Below, piece by piece: positions 1-12,100 of a stretch of DNA of 41,811 nt; positions within the stretch are counted from its first letter, which is position 1, and each line of letters begins with the position of its first letter. The position numbers were made by a program, and so were the translations under genes. Origin of the DNA: Treponema sp. (GTDB lineage Bacteria > Spirochaetota > Spirochaetia > Treponematales > Treponemataceae); assembly GCA_017421145.1 (NCBI GenBank), contig JAFOTA010000005.1, forward strand, positions 1-41,811. The letters are read 5' to 3'. Below the pieces are notes generated by a model. It was not told where the DNA came from. It did no database searches and was given only the letters and a program-made list of their open reading frames with translations.

Positions 1-775
1 CGGGGTGGACAGTCTCGCAATACTCTGCGTTGAGCCCGTAGAGTCCGCAGACGGTGCCCGCAGACCTTTCGCTGTCAAGCTGTGCCTTTATGGGAGCGGT
101 CATTGTCCAGACGTCCTCGTTTCTTTCGAGGGAGATATTCTGACCGTCAGCCCTTGCGATAGTCATTTGGGCGGTCTTTGACGTGGTTTTCTCTGCCATT
201 GGTGAAACGACTTTTGAAACGTAGTCTCTGACCTTGCCCGTGAAATAGACCGAGGCGCTGTTTTCCACGAGCCAGACGGTATTCTGCCCTTTGAGCGCGG
301 CATAGACCTGCTGTTCGTTTGACGGAGAGATGTCGCCGACGACGATATCTGCATTCGAGCCGTCGGAGTAGGTTATCAACGCTTCGCCCGAGGGCTTATC
401 AAGACCGTATTTCTGCAAGTCTTTTGCGTCCTGCTCGACGAGCTTTTGTCCTTTGACGCTGCTGCACAATGCGAGCAGGGCATTTTCAAGCTGGTGGTCC
501 TGCTTGACGCCCTCAAGCTCTTTGACATGCGGCTCGGCGCCGTTCTGCCCTGCAAGGACGGTAAAGCTGCCGTCGGCGCTGGTTATCTTGACGCTCGTTA
601 TATCCGTGCGTGACGCGAGCATATTGTTTGAGTGGAAAGACTGCGAGGAGCTTTCTTTGGCAGGCTCAGAAGTTTCAACCTGCTCGTCAGGCTCTTTGCT
701 GAGAAAGACTATCGCGCCGATAAGGCACGCGCAGCACACCAGCCCCGCAATTATCCCCCATATCTTCTTTTTCAT
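1..775 (-). CDS. DUF4340-type membrane-anchored protein, 3' end cut by window edge
   Basis: Reading the minus strand from the ATG at 775 gives 258 residues with no stop before the window edge. The N-terminus (MKKKIWGIIAG...) is a single membrane anchor of about 20 residues, followed by a Ser/Glu-rich linker and repeated beta-rich modules. These have the look of DUF4340 proteins of Clostridia, which are often found beside ABC-2 type gliding/export ATPases (family resemblance from memory). An AAAGGT ribosome site lies just upstream. The gene sits immediately downstream of the dcd fragment on the same strand. Its codon use and product look Firmicutes-like, unlike the treponemal genes that follow, and it belongs to the foreign end of the contig. 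Function unknown. Confidence 0.6.
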   Translation of the reverse strand, partial: MKKKIWGIIAGLVCCACLIGAIVFLSKEPDEQVETSEPAKESSSQSFHSNNMLASRTDITSVKITSADGSFTVLAGQNGAEPHVKELEGVKQDHQLENALLALCSSVKGQKLVEQDAKDLQKYGLDKPSGEALITYSDGSNADIVVGDISPSNEQQVYAALKGQNTVWLVENSASVYFTGKVRDYVSKVVSPMAEKTTSKTAQMTIARADGQNISLERNEDVWTMTAPIKAQLDSERSAGTVCGLYGLNAEYCETVHP

Positions 776-787
776 TGATGTTACCTT

Positions 788-1019
788 TTAAATAGTGTTG
801 TCCTTATCGGTATCCATAAACACTCTTGAGCCTGTTGCGCCCTTTTGTCCCTGGTATTTGCCGTTGTATGGGTTCTGTGCGCACTGATCCATTTTTGCAA
901 AGACCAGCTGTCCAACTCTGCGTCCGCATCTTAGCTCTATCGCACATTTGTTGGCGTTATACAGCTCCAGCGTTATCTCGCCCTTGAAGCCGGGGTCTAC
1001 CCAGCCTGCGTTCTGACAT
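788..1019 (-). CDS. dcd: dCTP deaminase, C-terminal part only (broken at the junction)
   Basis: The minus strand encodes about 77 residues ending in TAA at 788-790. They contain the dCTP deaminase/dUTPase-fold core [18 protein letters not shown], the RVGQLVF strand and the C-terminal [11 protein letters not shown] segment that closes over the nucleotide. The enzyme deaminates dCTP to dUTP (or to dUMP in bifunctional forms) for thymidylate synthesis. The N-terminal half, including the start, is missing: at about 1016-1021 the reading frame runs into flgD sequence on the other strand. A complete Dcd is about 170-190 residues, so over half is absent. The spacing to the DUF4340 gene (12 bp) suggests the two were an operon in the source organism. 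Confidence 0.85.
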
Positions 1020-1025
1020 GATTTT
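1011..1025. other. Chimeric junction between Firmicutes-like and Treponema-like sequence
   Basis: Two genes on opposite strands are each cut inside their conserved cores within about 10 bp. The minus-strand dcd frame is recognisable up to codon 1016-1018, and the plus-strand flgD frame is recognisable from codon 1020-1022 (D-F-L-K-L-L). Neither has its start. There is no transposase, tRNA, repeat or attachment-site-like sequence at the joint. An assembly or ligation chimera is the simplest reading. Confidence 0.8.
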
Positions 1026-1340
1026 TTGAAGCTTCTGATTACTCAGATGCAGAACCAGGATCCGACAGATCCTATGGACAACACGGAGTTCATCGCTCAG
1101 ATGGCAGAGTTCTCAACGCTTGAACAGATGACGAACATGAACTCAAACTTCGAGCAGCTTAACCAGATGCTCACTTCAAACCAGGCGATCGGTACCATCG
1201 GAAAGGTAGTTGACCTTGACCTCGGCGGAACCACGACACGCGGAGTTGTTGAAGCTGTCACTTACGGAAACTGTCCGCAGGTGAAGGTCGGCAACATGTA
1301 TTACGATTTGAACAAAATTGCAGCCGTTTACGGCGAATAA
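1020..1340 (+). CDS. flgD: Flagellar hook-capping protein FlgD, N-terminus missing
   Basis: The frame opens at the junction with [20 protein letters not shown], the signature N-terminal motif of FlgD, followed by [14 protein letters not shown]. FlgD sits at the tip of the growing hook and directs FlgE polymerisation. It is exported by the flagellar type III system and discarded after hook completion. About 107 residues remain; spirochaete FlgD proteins are roughly 150, so about 40 N-terminal residues were lost at the junction near 1020. The TTG at 1026 is an internal Leu codon, not a credible start. There is no Ig/tudor extension, as expected for short spirochaete FlgD. The stop lies 22 bp before flgE, so the two are co-transcribed. 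Confidence 0.9.
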   Translation, partial: DFLKLLITQMQNQDPTDPMDNTEFIAQMAEFSTLEQMTNMNSNFEQLNQMLTSNQAIGTIGKVVDLDLGGTTTRGVVEAVTYGNCPQVKVGNMYYDLNKIAAVYGE

Positions 1341-1362
1341 AAAAATTGAGAGGTAAAGCGTT

Positions 1363-2754
1363 ATGATGAGATCACTTTATTCTGGTGTAAGCGGCTTACA
1401 GAATCACCAGACACGCATGGACGTTATTGGAAACAACATTTCCAATGTAAATACTTACGGATTCAAAAAAGGCCGTGTAGACTTTCAGGACATGATCAGC
1501 CAGCAGCTCAGCGGTGCGGCACGTCCTGGTGAAGAAGTCGGCGGCGTTAACCCGAAAGAAGTCGGACTTGGTATGACGGTCGCTTCAATCGACACAATCT
1601 TCACACAGGGAAACCTCCAGTCAACGGGCGTTTCAACTGACCTTGCAATTCAGGGCAACGGATTCTTCGTACTTAAAAACGGAGAGGAGACCCTTTATTC
1701 AAGAGCAGGTGTATTCGGTGTCGATGCAAACGGAACATTGGTAAACCCTGCAAACGGACTCCGCGTACAGGGATGGATGGCTCAGGAAGTTAACGGTGAG
1801 CAGATCGTACAGACTTCTGCAAGCACTACAGACCTGGTCATTCCTGTAGGACAGAAAGATCCGCCGAAAGCAACCGAGACAGTACGCTATCTCTGCAACC
1901 TTGACAAGAACCTTCCTGAGATTCCGGAAAATCCGACTGAAGCAGACATCATCAAGGGAACATGGCAGACAGAAATCGACATCTATGATTCTTACGGAAA
2001 CACACACCAGCTGCACATGGATTTCCAGAAAGTTCCAGGAAACCCGAACCAGTGGACGGTCGCAATCACGGTTGATCCGGCTGCAGAAGTCGCCACTGAA
2101 ACAAGGGCAGGTATCGGAACGACGGACGGCATGAACAATGTCTATACGCTGAATTTCGACAACCTTGGAACTCTCCAGTCCGTTACAGACAGCGCAGGAA
2201 ACACATCAAACCCGACCGGAAACATCATTCTCCAGGCATCATACAATGTTCCTGACAGCAATCCTGATGCAAACGGAAACCCATACCGCCAGACAATCAA
2301 CCTGGATTTGGGAACGATCGGAAGCGTCGAGAACACAATCACACAGAGCGCGTCAAAGAGTACGACAAAGGCTTACTTCCAGGACGGATACACTCTCGGA
2401 TACCTTGACAACTTCAGCATTGACCAGAACGGTATCATCACAGGCGTATACTCAAACGGATCTACACGCACAATCGGACAGATTGCAATGGCAAGCTTCA
2501 CGAACCAGGGCGGTCTTGAAAAGAAGGGCGACAACACATATGCAGAGTCAATCAACTCTGGCATGGCAAACATCGGTGAGGCACGCACTGCAGGAAAGGG
2601 AAGCTTCCTTGCTGGAACCCTTGAAATGTCAAACGTCGATCTTACCGAGCAGCTGACCGACATGATCGTAACCCAGAGAGGATTCGAGTCAAACGCAAAG
2701 ACGATCCAGACTGGTGACTCAATGCTTGAGACAGTAATCAACCTCAAGCGTTAA
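1363..2754 (+). CDS. flgE: Flagellar hook protein FlgE with spirochaete cross-link residues
   Basis: The 463-residue product has the FlgE N-terminal D0 motif ([28 protein letters not shown]), a variable middle, and the C-terminal D0 helix ([20 protein letters not shown]). It polymerises into the hook, the universal joint of the periplasmic flagella. GAGAGG precedes the ATG. Lys165, Cys178 and Asn179 are at the positions known in Treponema denticola FlgE to form (Lys165-Cys178) and assist the self-catalysed lysinoalanine link between adjacent subunits. The residue numbers coincide exactly when counted from the annotated start. It follows flgD in an operon, but the gene usually next in treponemes (flbD, then motA/motB) is not here; a structured non-coding stretch and a terminator follow instead. 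Confidence 0.97.
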   Translation: MMRSLYSGVSGLQNHQTRMDVIGNNISNVNTYGFKKGRVDFQDMISQQLSGAARPGEEVGGVNPKEVGLGMTVASIDTIFTQGNLQSTGVSTDLAIQGNGFFVLKNGEETLYSRAGVFGVDANGTLVNPANGLRVQGWMAQEVNGEQIVQTSASTTDLVIPVGQKDPPKATETVRYLCNLDKNLPEIPENPTEADIIKGTWQTEIDIYDSYGNTHQLHMDFQKVPGNPNQWTVAITVDPAAEVATETRAGIGTTDGMNNVYTLNFDNLGTLQSVTDSAGNTSNPTGNIILQASYNVPDSNPDANGNPYRQTINLDLGTIGSVENTITQSASKSTTKAYFQDGYTLGYLDNFSIDQNGIITGVYSNGSTRTIGQIAMASFTNQGGLEKKGDNTYAESINSGMANIGEARTAGKGSFLAGTLEMSNVDLTEQLTDMIVTQRGFESNAKTIQTGDSMLETVINLKR

Positions 2755-2766
2755 TTAAGGTAGAAT

Positions 2767-2923
2767 GACATCCGGGGATTTTTCCGGGTGTCCCACAAAT
2801 AGCAGCTTCCTGAAGTGTCCTTACTTTGGGAGGGTCCAGGATGATGACTGCATTGAAGCTGCATGTCATTGTAGTAACACTCCATTTTGCCGGATGAACC
2901 AAAAATTCGTCCGGCTTTTTTTT
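2767..2923 (+). ncRNA. Structured non-coding stretch: candidate RNA element or flgE 3' UTR
   Basis: No credible gene lies between flgE and the giant lipoprotein (2755-3120). This part can fold into several stems. Stem 1 is 2767-2775 with 2784-2792 (9 bp including one G-U, loop 8). A long-range 8-bp perfect pairing joins 2802-2809 (GCAGCTTC) and 2855-2862 (GAAGCTGC), with CTG/CAG pairing at 2810-2812 and 2837-2839. The intrinsic terminator at 2889-2923 follows. I match it to no known riboswitch class. It may be a processed 3' UTR, an independent RNA or a leader/attenuator. Pairing seen by eye only. Confidence 0.35.
2889..2923 (+). terminator. Intrinsic terminator after flgD-flgE
   Basis: GCCGGA at 2889-2894 pairs with TCCGGC at 2910-2915, with further pairing inward (TGAA with TTCG/T), and is followed directly by eight Ts (2916-2923). 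It should end the hook-operon transcript and separate it from the lipoprotein gene at 3121. Confidence 0.85.
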
Positions 2924-2990
2924 GGCTGGATTTCAAAAATGAATGATTTAAGAGATTTTTAATAATTCCTGTTTCCAAAGTCTTTTCCTG

Positions 2991-3020
2991 TTGTTTTTGT
3001 TTTAAAATATGCACTATATA
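2991..3020 (+). promoter_or_regulatory. Possible sigma70 promoter of the giant lipoprotein gene
   Basis: TTGTTT (2991-2996), an 18-bp spacer and TATATA (3015-3020) lie about 100 bp upstream of the ATG at 3121, downstream of the flgE terminator. The match is moderate and the region is A/T-rich, so this is tentative. Confidence 0.4.
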
Positions 3021-3120
3021 TAGCGGACGGAGTGCTGAAATTTAGGAATCATGCCGATACATCTGGGTTGAAATATTATTGAATTGTGGTATCATTGATT
3101 TGTTCGGCAGGAGGTTTGCC

Positions 3121-6100
3121 ATGAAAATTTCTGGACGGAAGTATTTTTCAGGTCTTTGTTTTGCGTTGGTGTCAGTTCCGCTTTTCATTTTCGGACTTTC
3201 CGGGTGCGATATAATCGGCCTTGGTCCTGCAGTTGACACTTTGGCTCCTATAGTCAAGATAACTTCTCCTGAGATAAACGCGGTCGTCAGATCCACCTTT
3301 GTTATAGAAGGAACATGCGAAGACGATACCAACGTCAAGGACATCCAGATTGCTGCTCTTAGGAACACCGACAGTCCAGAAGGATACACGGGCCTTGGTT
3401 ATGCGGTGCTTAAAGATGACAAAAAAAACTGGTCGGCCGCTTTCGAGTATGACGAATCATCAGGAAAATACAAGTGCAACGGAATTGTGCTTGATGATTT
3501 GAAAGACGGAACCTATATAATCACCGTTATAGCCCATGACGAATCCGGCAGGGAATCACCTGAAGTTTCATGCTCTTTTGACGTGGACAATACGGCTCCT
3601 GTTTTCTTGGTTTCAAATCCGAGTGCAATAGAAGGAATGACCGCAAATGATTACGGACGCTCGGTCAAAATTACCGGAACCATTGCAGACGGACACAGCA
3701 TTGAATACATGAAAATCCGGGCGTATGACGATGCCGGTGAAATTCCGCTTGCAAAATCTGAATTCCGCGACTTTGACAAAGCCAATACATCCGTCGTCCT
3801 TGCAAATTACTCCGCCGCCACTCAGGAAAAATTCAATGAAAAAAGGCCTGAAGAAAAGCTGCTCCAGAAAAACTACATGAGCCTCTTAAGGTTTACCGGT
3901 GACGTTCTTACTGATGAAGAATACAAATCTGTAATGAAAGAGGGAAGGACGGTAAGGATTTCCGTTGAGCTTAAGGACAAGGCCGGAAACGTGAGCAGGA
4001 CTGCATATCTTCCAACGGGCATGAAAGCTCTTGCAGTAGGCTTGTGCGGTCTTCCTGTAGAAGTCGGGCTGGATGCATCGGATTACATGAACATGCTGAC
4101 CGGAAACTACAAGTCTGACATGGTTTCAGCGGATGGTCAGGAAATCATCCGGGATGCAATGAGGAAAAACGGCGGAAGTGCTGAATACGGCACATACAAT
4201 TACATGTCATACGACAACGGAACCGACCACAAGCATCTTGTCATGAACATCAATCCTAACAACTCCCCGAAATACCATGTCTCCGGATGTGGTCTTGAAG
4301 AAGAAGTGTGGAACAAGGTCGGAAACGGAAACACGTTCAGCATAAACGTCAAGTCAGGTCGTGACAGTGCGCTTTTGGATCCGGGAAAACTTTCCATAAA
4401 AATCTACAAGGCAAAGGGCAACGGATGCGAGCCTGACACAGAAAGCCCCGCGCTCCTTGTTTTTGATTCCGAAACAAACAGCGAATGTTTTATGAACGAA
4501 AGCAAGGTGTCTGCATTCACTCTTTCACCTGTCCAGGACAAAACGTACAATCTCCGTCTTCCTTCCACATACAATTTCCCTGCCGGCGGAAAATATATAA
4601 TCGTAGTGTACGGTGAGGATGACAACGGAAATGAAATAATAGCGAGCAACGACAGCTGGTACGGATTCGAAATAATGAGCAACGGAAAGGCTCCTTGGAT
4701 TGAATGTGACGAGGCAAACGCTTACAGGAAAGTGTCCCTCATGAGAAATCCTTCAAGCCAGGACTCAAGGCTTAATCTTTCAGTCCATGATTCAGAGGCT
4801 CTCATAAAGGATTCCGGCGTGGATGATGCGGTCACCTATACGGTCATGTATTATGCCGGTCATTATGAATCCGTTAACGCGGCTCTCCAAAGCGGTCAGT
4901 ATCCTACTGAGGTTTCCGGTAAAATCAAGGCATCGGATCTTGTGGACGGAACTGACAGCACCGTATACACTTTCTCCATACCTATAAGCGGATGCCCGGA
5001 TTCTGAACCGAACTATACCGTGGTCGTAAAGGCAAAACCGTTCAACGGAACTGCGTCACCTGAAAACGACTCTTTCTATTTGGTCTACGGGGACAATGCG
5101 GCTCCATCTCTTGCGGTCACCAATCTGGAGCTGAAAGACGGCGCGGACAGAAAGATAAACAAGGACAGCCCGTCCTACTTTACGAAAGATGACAACGGTA
5201 CCACGACCCACAATTACAAGCTTGAGGGAACGGTTTCTGATGTAGGCGGAAGCCGTGTTTCAAAGATCAGGGTAAAATACGTTAGGTCCGGTGAGAATGA
5301 AAATGCCGTTCTGTATGAGGATGTGACTCCGGTGCCTAAGGTAACCGACCAGGCTGCATGGAATTTCAGCATAAAAGTCGAAGAAGGGCTTTCACAAAAG
5401 ATAATCATAGAAACGGAAGACGAGGTCGGAAACAAATCTGCTCCGTTCGTTTATGACGGAATAGTAATGGATTTCGAGCCTCCGTCGGTCAGGGTGGTCA
5501 AGGTAAATGACGCTGAAAAAAATGCCCTTGATCCTTATTATACTTCAAAGCCTGTTATAAGCATAAAGGCATCCGACAAGGTTGCTGCCCCGGATATAAA
5601 GGTCGTGGGATACAGAAACGGAGTGCAGATAGGCGATGAACCTGCGGTATGGGGAATGATTGGGCTTGATGAAGTTTCCGAAGATGCAGACGGAAAGTCA
5701 AAGCTCAGAAAGTTTACTCCAAAATATGACGGTGAATGGAAATTCGTAATCTCCGCAACAGATGAGGCGGGACTGACCAGCGCACAGGTGGAGATCAAGA
5801 CCGTGCTTGACACCAAGGAGCCTTCTTTTGACATTAACGCTCTCAAGGTTGAAGAACAGCCTCTTTCTGATGATTCATGGTTCAGGAACAATTCTCTCAG
5901 GATTTCGGGAAAAGTTTCTGACCAGAAAAAGGACGGCTCTTCATCTGATCTTAAGGCTGTCTACTACAAGGTTCTGGAAAGCGGCACCGTTCCTGAAAGC
6001 ATAAAGGAAAACTGTGCAGGAAGCGTGGGTCTTTCGGAGTCTGAATCGGAATTCAAGATAAACGTGACTGACCTTCTTCCTACTGCGGCATCATCCGGAA

Positions 6101-9100
6101 CGAACGTCGTGTATCTCCAGGCTGAGGACAATGCAGGAAACCTAAGCGAAAAAGTGCCTGTTTACCTTAAAGTTGACCTTACCATGCCGTCCCTTGAATC
6201 CAAGTACTACAGCTATGACGATTCGTCTTTCTATGCAGCGAACGGAATCATACGCACGAACGGAAAAAATAATCTGATACTCTACGGAAACGTTGATGAC
6301 ATTAACGAAACTCTCGGAGCCGCACAGTCAGGAATAAAGACCGTTGTGTTCAAGAATGCCGGTACGGACGAAAACCTAGGTGCGGAAGTGACATATTCTT
6401 CTTCACGGATTGACGGTGAGGAAAGCATTGACCCTTCATCTTTCAATGAAACGGACAAGACTGCGGTAAGAAGCTACAGGGCTGTTATCTCAAAAGAAAA
6501 GCTTGCGTCAGGCTCAGTCAAGGCGGTCGTGGAAGACGTGGCGGGAAATCAGGCTCAGCATGTGGTGTTCTCATTCGTAGTGGACAACGAGCCTCCTGAG
6601 ATAAGCCTAAAATCTCCTCTCACCAAGCTGACTGAAGAAAACGGCAGTCCGGCATCGGATTCAACCGGCGTTGCAAAGGTCAACGGAGCTGTAAGGATAA
6701 GCGGCTCTGCATCCGATTCATCCCTTGATTCAGTGAAGATTTCCTACAGCCTTGATCCGTCCGGCACTTTCACCGATTTCGGCACTTTCACCGGACCTGA
6801 TGCATACAACTGGACTTCCGAACCGTTCGTCATGTCGTCCATTTCAGACGGCACCGTAACCATGCTCGGAACTTCGTATACGCCGTCAATGGACACCGTT
6901 TCCCCGGAGAATGTCTACATAAAGATCACGGCAACTGATACCGCCGCAAATTCATCGGAGAAGATCTACAAGTATACCGTTGACCCTGAAAGCGACAGGC
7001 CTGTGATAACGTTCAACAACATGAGCCTCAGGACCAAAGAAGGCGAGGATATGTCGGATACCGTTCCTGTATGGCTAAAGTCAAACACAATCTACGGAAA
7101 CGTGAGCGATGACGACGGAGTGCAGTCTTTCATGTACAAGAAAAATCCTTCCGACGAATGGATCCCTGTGGAGCTTTCCAACGGTTCATGGACGATAGAC
7201 GTGAACTCAGAGGGCGACAACCGGATTTATTTCTATGTAAAGGATATAGAAGGAACCGAGTTCATATCAAGGCTTTCTGCGGATGATTCAAAGCAGTATT
7301 CATCGCCGAAGCTCAAGGCAAACATAGAGCTTGAAAGGACTTCTATCCTCAACATCAAGGTGGACACGAAAAATCCTGAAGCCGATACCGTAAGATTCAT
7401 GACCAGTTCCGACGGCGTGCATTGGTCTGCTGAAAGCGACAAATTCAGCACCGGCAATTTCGGAGGCACTAAGTACAGGTACCTCAAGCTTCTCGTGGAT
7501 GCAAGGGACAGCAACGGAATCTCGGATGTGTCCGTAAAATTTGATGGTGAAGACCAAGTGTATTCATTCACCAACGTTTCGGGCGACACATATGAAAGCG
7601 AAACCATCGACCTCCATGGAAAAAACAAAACTGATCCGTACACGGCAATACTTACGGTGACCGACAATGCCGAAAGCCGGACCGAAAAATCAGTCAGGTT
7701 CAACGTGGACAACCTGCCACCTGCAATAACGATAAACGTTCCTGACATAGTCAAGGCTGCGGTGAACATTTATGGTAGCATTGAAGAAGCTGAGTGCGAG
7801 GCCTATTTTGCCGTTACGGACAAGCTTTCTTCCGCTCCTTCCGACGCACTTCTTTCCGATGACTCATATGCCGCAGGAAAATGGCTCCAGATCGACGGAG
7901 TAACTCATTCATTCAACATCGGCTTTGACGGAAACACAGGCGGAAACGCTTCGGGAACGCACACGGAGCTTATGAAATGGTACATATCAAAGCTCGGCCT
8001 TGCTTCTGCAGAATCAATTGCAGACGGAAGCTACACGGATTATACCGACCTTAGGCTTTATGTCCGTGCGGTTGACAAGTGCGGAAATCAGAATGTAGAA
8101 AGCATTCCGGTAAGCATAGATCCGCAGGGTGACAAGCCTTCGGTGTCCATTTCACAGCCTCATGTAAGCGCAGGTACCATACCAACGTTGGGCGGTTCCA
8201 TAATGATAACGGGAACTGCATCCGATACACTTGGCTCTGTGATAGGCGTAAAGCATGTAGCTCTCATGCTTGACGTTACGGGCGACGGAAAGTGGGGTTA
8301 CGATGACATTGCGAAAATCAACTCCGTAAATTCAGAATATCCGGGGCTTTATAAATTCGTAAGATATGCAAAGGGCAGCGACGGAAAGTATGCATTCACG
8401 GATGACAACGTTACGGTTCCTTCAGGCCTTTCATCATATGAAGAATATGCCCTTAAGACCGAGCTTAAAAACGGAACGGCATGGGAACTCAGAATCAACG
8501 AAAAGCAGGAATTCAATCCGCTTAATGCAGAAGAGGCGAAACGTGAATACACCGCATGGGTGTTCGCAGTTGACGGTGACTTGAATTCAAGCATCATAGA
8601 CATCGAAAAGGGTAGCACCATGATGAGCAACGTCACGTTCAAGATTGACAGCGACGTTCCTCAGATAAAGAACCTCAAGCTCGTTAAATTCGATGACAGC
8701 AGCGTGGTCCAATCCTATGAGCGCAACATGGCAGTAAAGGGCAAGTGGTATTATGAAGCCGACGTTTATGATGACACCGGCATTTCAGAAATCAAGGTCG
8801 ATGACAAGATAGTGCTTTCCCTGGACGAGCCTTCATCTGCCGTAACGCTCGATTATGTGACCGTAACGCCTCTTCCGTCCTCATTCACAGAAGGAAACGG
8901 ATATCACGTAAAGATTGCGGTCGGTACCGAAGAACCTGATGAAGTGCTTACGGACAACCACACTCTCTTCTGCAAGGAAATAAAGGACGGAACCGCAAAC
9001 ACGAACTCTGACGACATCCAGCTCAGGATTGACAACAAGGCACCGAAAATCCTTAAGCATGATGAAGAAGGATTCAAAATAACGGAGTATGGCCACACGG

Positions 9101-12100
9101 TTGCCACAAGGGTAGTGAACAAAAACGGATTCTATACTTTCGGCTCAAAGGCAAGGGAAGATGCCGTGAAGAAGGGACTCGTGACCACCAACCAGACGGG
9201 AATCTCCTACGTTGCATTCTATATCACCCGTGATGTAGGAGACGGAACTGATGACGGAACTGCGCTCAGCCCTGTATTGAGCAGGATATACGACCCGATG
9301 ATTCCAAACGGAGAATCAGATTCATGGAAGGCAGGATATAAGACGAACCTTAAATCTGACAGGGGATTGTACTGGTTTACGCTCAAAGCGTCTTCCGCAT
9401 CAACAGGCAAGGTGGTCAATTTCAGCTCGCTTTCTCCGAACGTGCATGTCGGCGGTCTTGTGAAGATCAGCGGCGTGATCTATACGATAGAAAGCATCAC
9501 GGCAGATTCCATAACGATCAAGGGAGATTCGGTCTCTGTATCCGTAAAGAAAGACCAGGAAATAAGCTTTGCCATGGCCAATGTCGTTGACAACACCATT
9601 CAGGAAGGTGACGGAACTTCAAAGGATACCGCTTCAGGATACTGGAATCCTCCTGCATATGATGACGGAGACCTTATGGTTGAAAGCCTCGTAAAGCAGG
9701 GCACAACATGGACGTGGGAAGCAAACATAAACACAAAGAACATCGGTGACGGAAATGCCGTGCTGCATTATGTCGTGTTCGATGAAGCCGGTAACTATGC
9801 CGTTGATTCCGTTGAAATATACATAGGAAATAATCTTCCGAGAATTGCGGGCATGACTTTTGCGACCAAAAACGACAGGAGCACCGCCGATTATGATTCC
9901 GATGAAATATATTCTGGTTACAGCGATTTCTATGCAGGCGGAAAAGACGGACGCAACAACGTGACCAAAGCTGTGTTCCCGTCAGATAGCACCGATGATG
10001 CACCTGTTCCGATTGCAACCGTCAAAAACAAGATGCGTATACAGCCTGAGATTGTCGGTGGAAACGGAAAGCTGTACTACACGGCATCCCTTGCAAAGCG
10101 CAACGCCGGAAATACCGGATGGTCGGATCCTTACGTGTCTCTTGAAAAGGCCGCACTTAAATCCGGTGGCATGCAGATTTCTGGAAGCACCGACGACATT
10201 TCCGTTCAGGCGGACGTTGAATTCTCTGTTTCCGACATGATTTCAAAAAGATTTGATGACGGCGGAAACCAGAAGCTCAGGCTTTTGATAAGCGACTCGA
10301 CTCCGGGTGAGGTCATGGAAGCGGAAGTTTCTGTCATACTGAACCTTGCGCTCAAGGACAGCAATCCTCCTGTCATAAAGATAAGGCCTTTCTACTGGAA
10401 CGGTTCTTCAGAAAACAGCCTCTTCGGTGAAAGCCTTAAAAACGGTCATATAGAGCTTCCGTCCGATCTTCCGTCTATATTTGAATCTTCCGGTACCGGA
10501 CTTTTTGACAGGCAGCCTAAGGTTTCCGGAAAAATCAAGGTTGAGGGCATCGCACAGGATGATGCACAGCTTGAGGAAATAAAGCTGGATGTGTTCGGAA
10601 CGCCTAAGACTTTGGGAACTTATGACGGCGGCTGGAAAATCACCGAAAAGCTTACGGACGATGGAAAGCTCCCGGAATCAGGATATGCATTCAAGATAGA
10701 ACCCGCATCTTATGATGATCTTCTCCGTGCAGGAATCATAGAGTCGCTTCCTGAAAACAAGGCGGGCAATGAAAGAGTAAAGGAATTCTCACAGGAATAC
10801 GGTCATCTCGTAAAGTGGACTGCATACATCGACACTCAAAAAGCATTGTCCACGATAGCCGGCATCGACAAGGAAATAAAGGCCTACGCCGAAGACTGCG
10901 GAACTCCTAATGCTTCCGGCTCAGGCTATGAAAATCCGAACGAGTCTAAAAATAGTTCGGAAAGCGGCATTTCAAGCAGAACCCAGTCGGGAAGCATCGA
11001 TGGAAACGGCGCTCACACAGACTATTATGCGGTTGACGTTGTTCCGTATATCACCGATATTACGACGGCGCTCAAGGCAAAATTGAAGTCAAGCATAAAG
11101 GCCGCATATTCAAGGACTGCGCTCGGACATTACATCGCAAGGGACGGTGAGAATATCGCCATAAGCGGATTCAACCTCGGAACGTCAGAAAACAAGCCTA
11201 AGTACGGTTCATATACGCTTGACGTTGACGGAAACGGAACCGTGATCCTCCCTGCATCGAAAATAGCTTCATCAGGAAAGATCGAGCTTACCTTGGGCGG
11301 AATAAAGACGCTCAACAACCTGAACGACAACAATGCGAAAGGCTCATACGGTGCAGAAATCACGGAAGAAAGTCCATATGCGGAAAAGAACAAGTATGCG
11401 TACAACAGGCAGCCCAACCGCACGAGCAACAATCTCCTGACCGACGACGTTGTGATCGATGTCTGGCAGTTTGACAGCGATGCGGCACTTCCTATGAGCG
11501 GTGAACTCCGGGAACCTTCGATGAAAATCAATCCGGTTACTGGTACTGTCGGAGTGGCATTTGTAAGCGGTCCGGCACATGTTTCTATGGCTGGAACAGT
11601 TGACGGAACTGCTTATTCATATGCTGAATGGCAAAGAAACTATGCGACCTATAGCAATATTAGTTTTGCTTATGATGATTTAGGCCATGCACATTCTACC
11701 GCTACAGGATTGGATACAAACCCTAATGATCATCATGCCGGAAGATTCTCGTATTTCTATGATAACTGGTATACAGGTGATTCATTAAATACACAGACTG
11801 GAAATTATGATGGAAAGAATGCGATCAGACTGGATTCTATCGCTGTTCCATATATTGAGGCGATCTTGTCAGATGAACCTACTTACAGTCAATATTTGAA
11901 ATATGGGCATGCATTTGCACAGGCACCTTATTACAGGGTTTTGTCTAATGACACTTTAATAACATCAGAAGATGGTGCTCTTACAGAAACTCGGTTCTAT
12001 TCGCCGTCTTTGGCGACAACTGTTCATGGAACAAAAGCGTCGGTATATCTTGCTTATTTTGATAGTGTACAGAAGCAAATTCGTTTCAGATTTAATAGCG

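Noticed and set aside
2765..2962. Cys-rich 65-residue reading frame after flgE
   Set aside because: It runs through the terminator stem and T-run, has no ribosome site and no recognisable protein features; the RNA pairing explains the sequence better.
3079..3120. Upstream ATG for the giant lipoprotein
   Set aside because: No ribosome site, and it would place 14 residues ahead of an otherwise ideal lipoprotein signal that follows GGAGG at 3121.
11130..11531. 133-residue antisense frame within the giant gene
   Set aside because: One of many antisense frames produced by the codon bias of the real gene; no ribosome site or recognisable domain.
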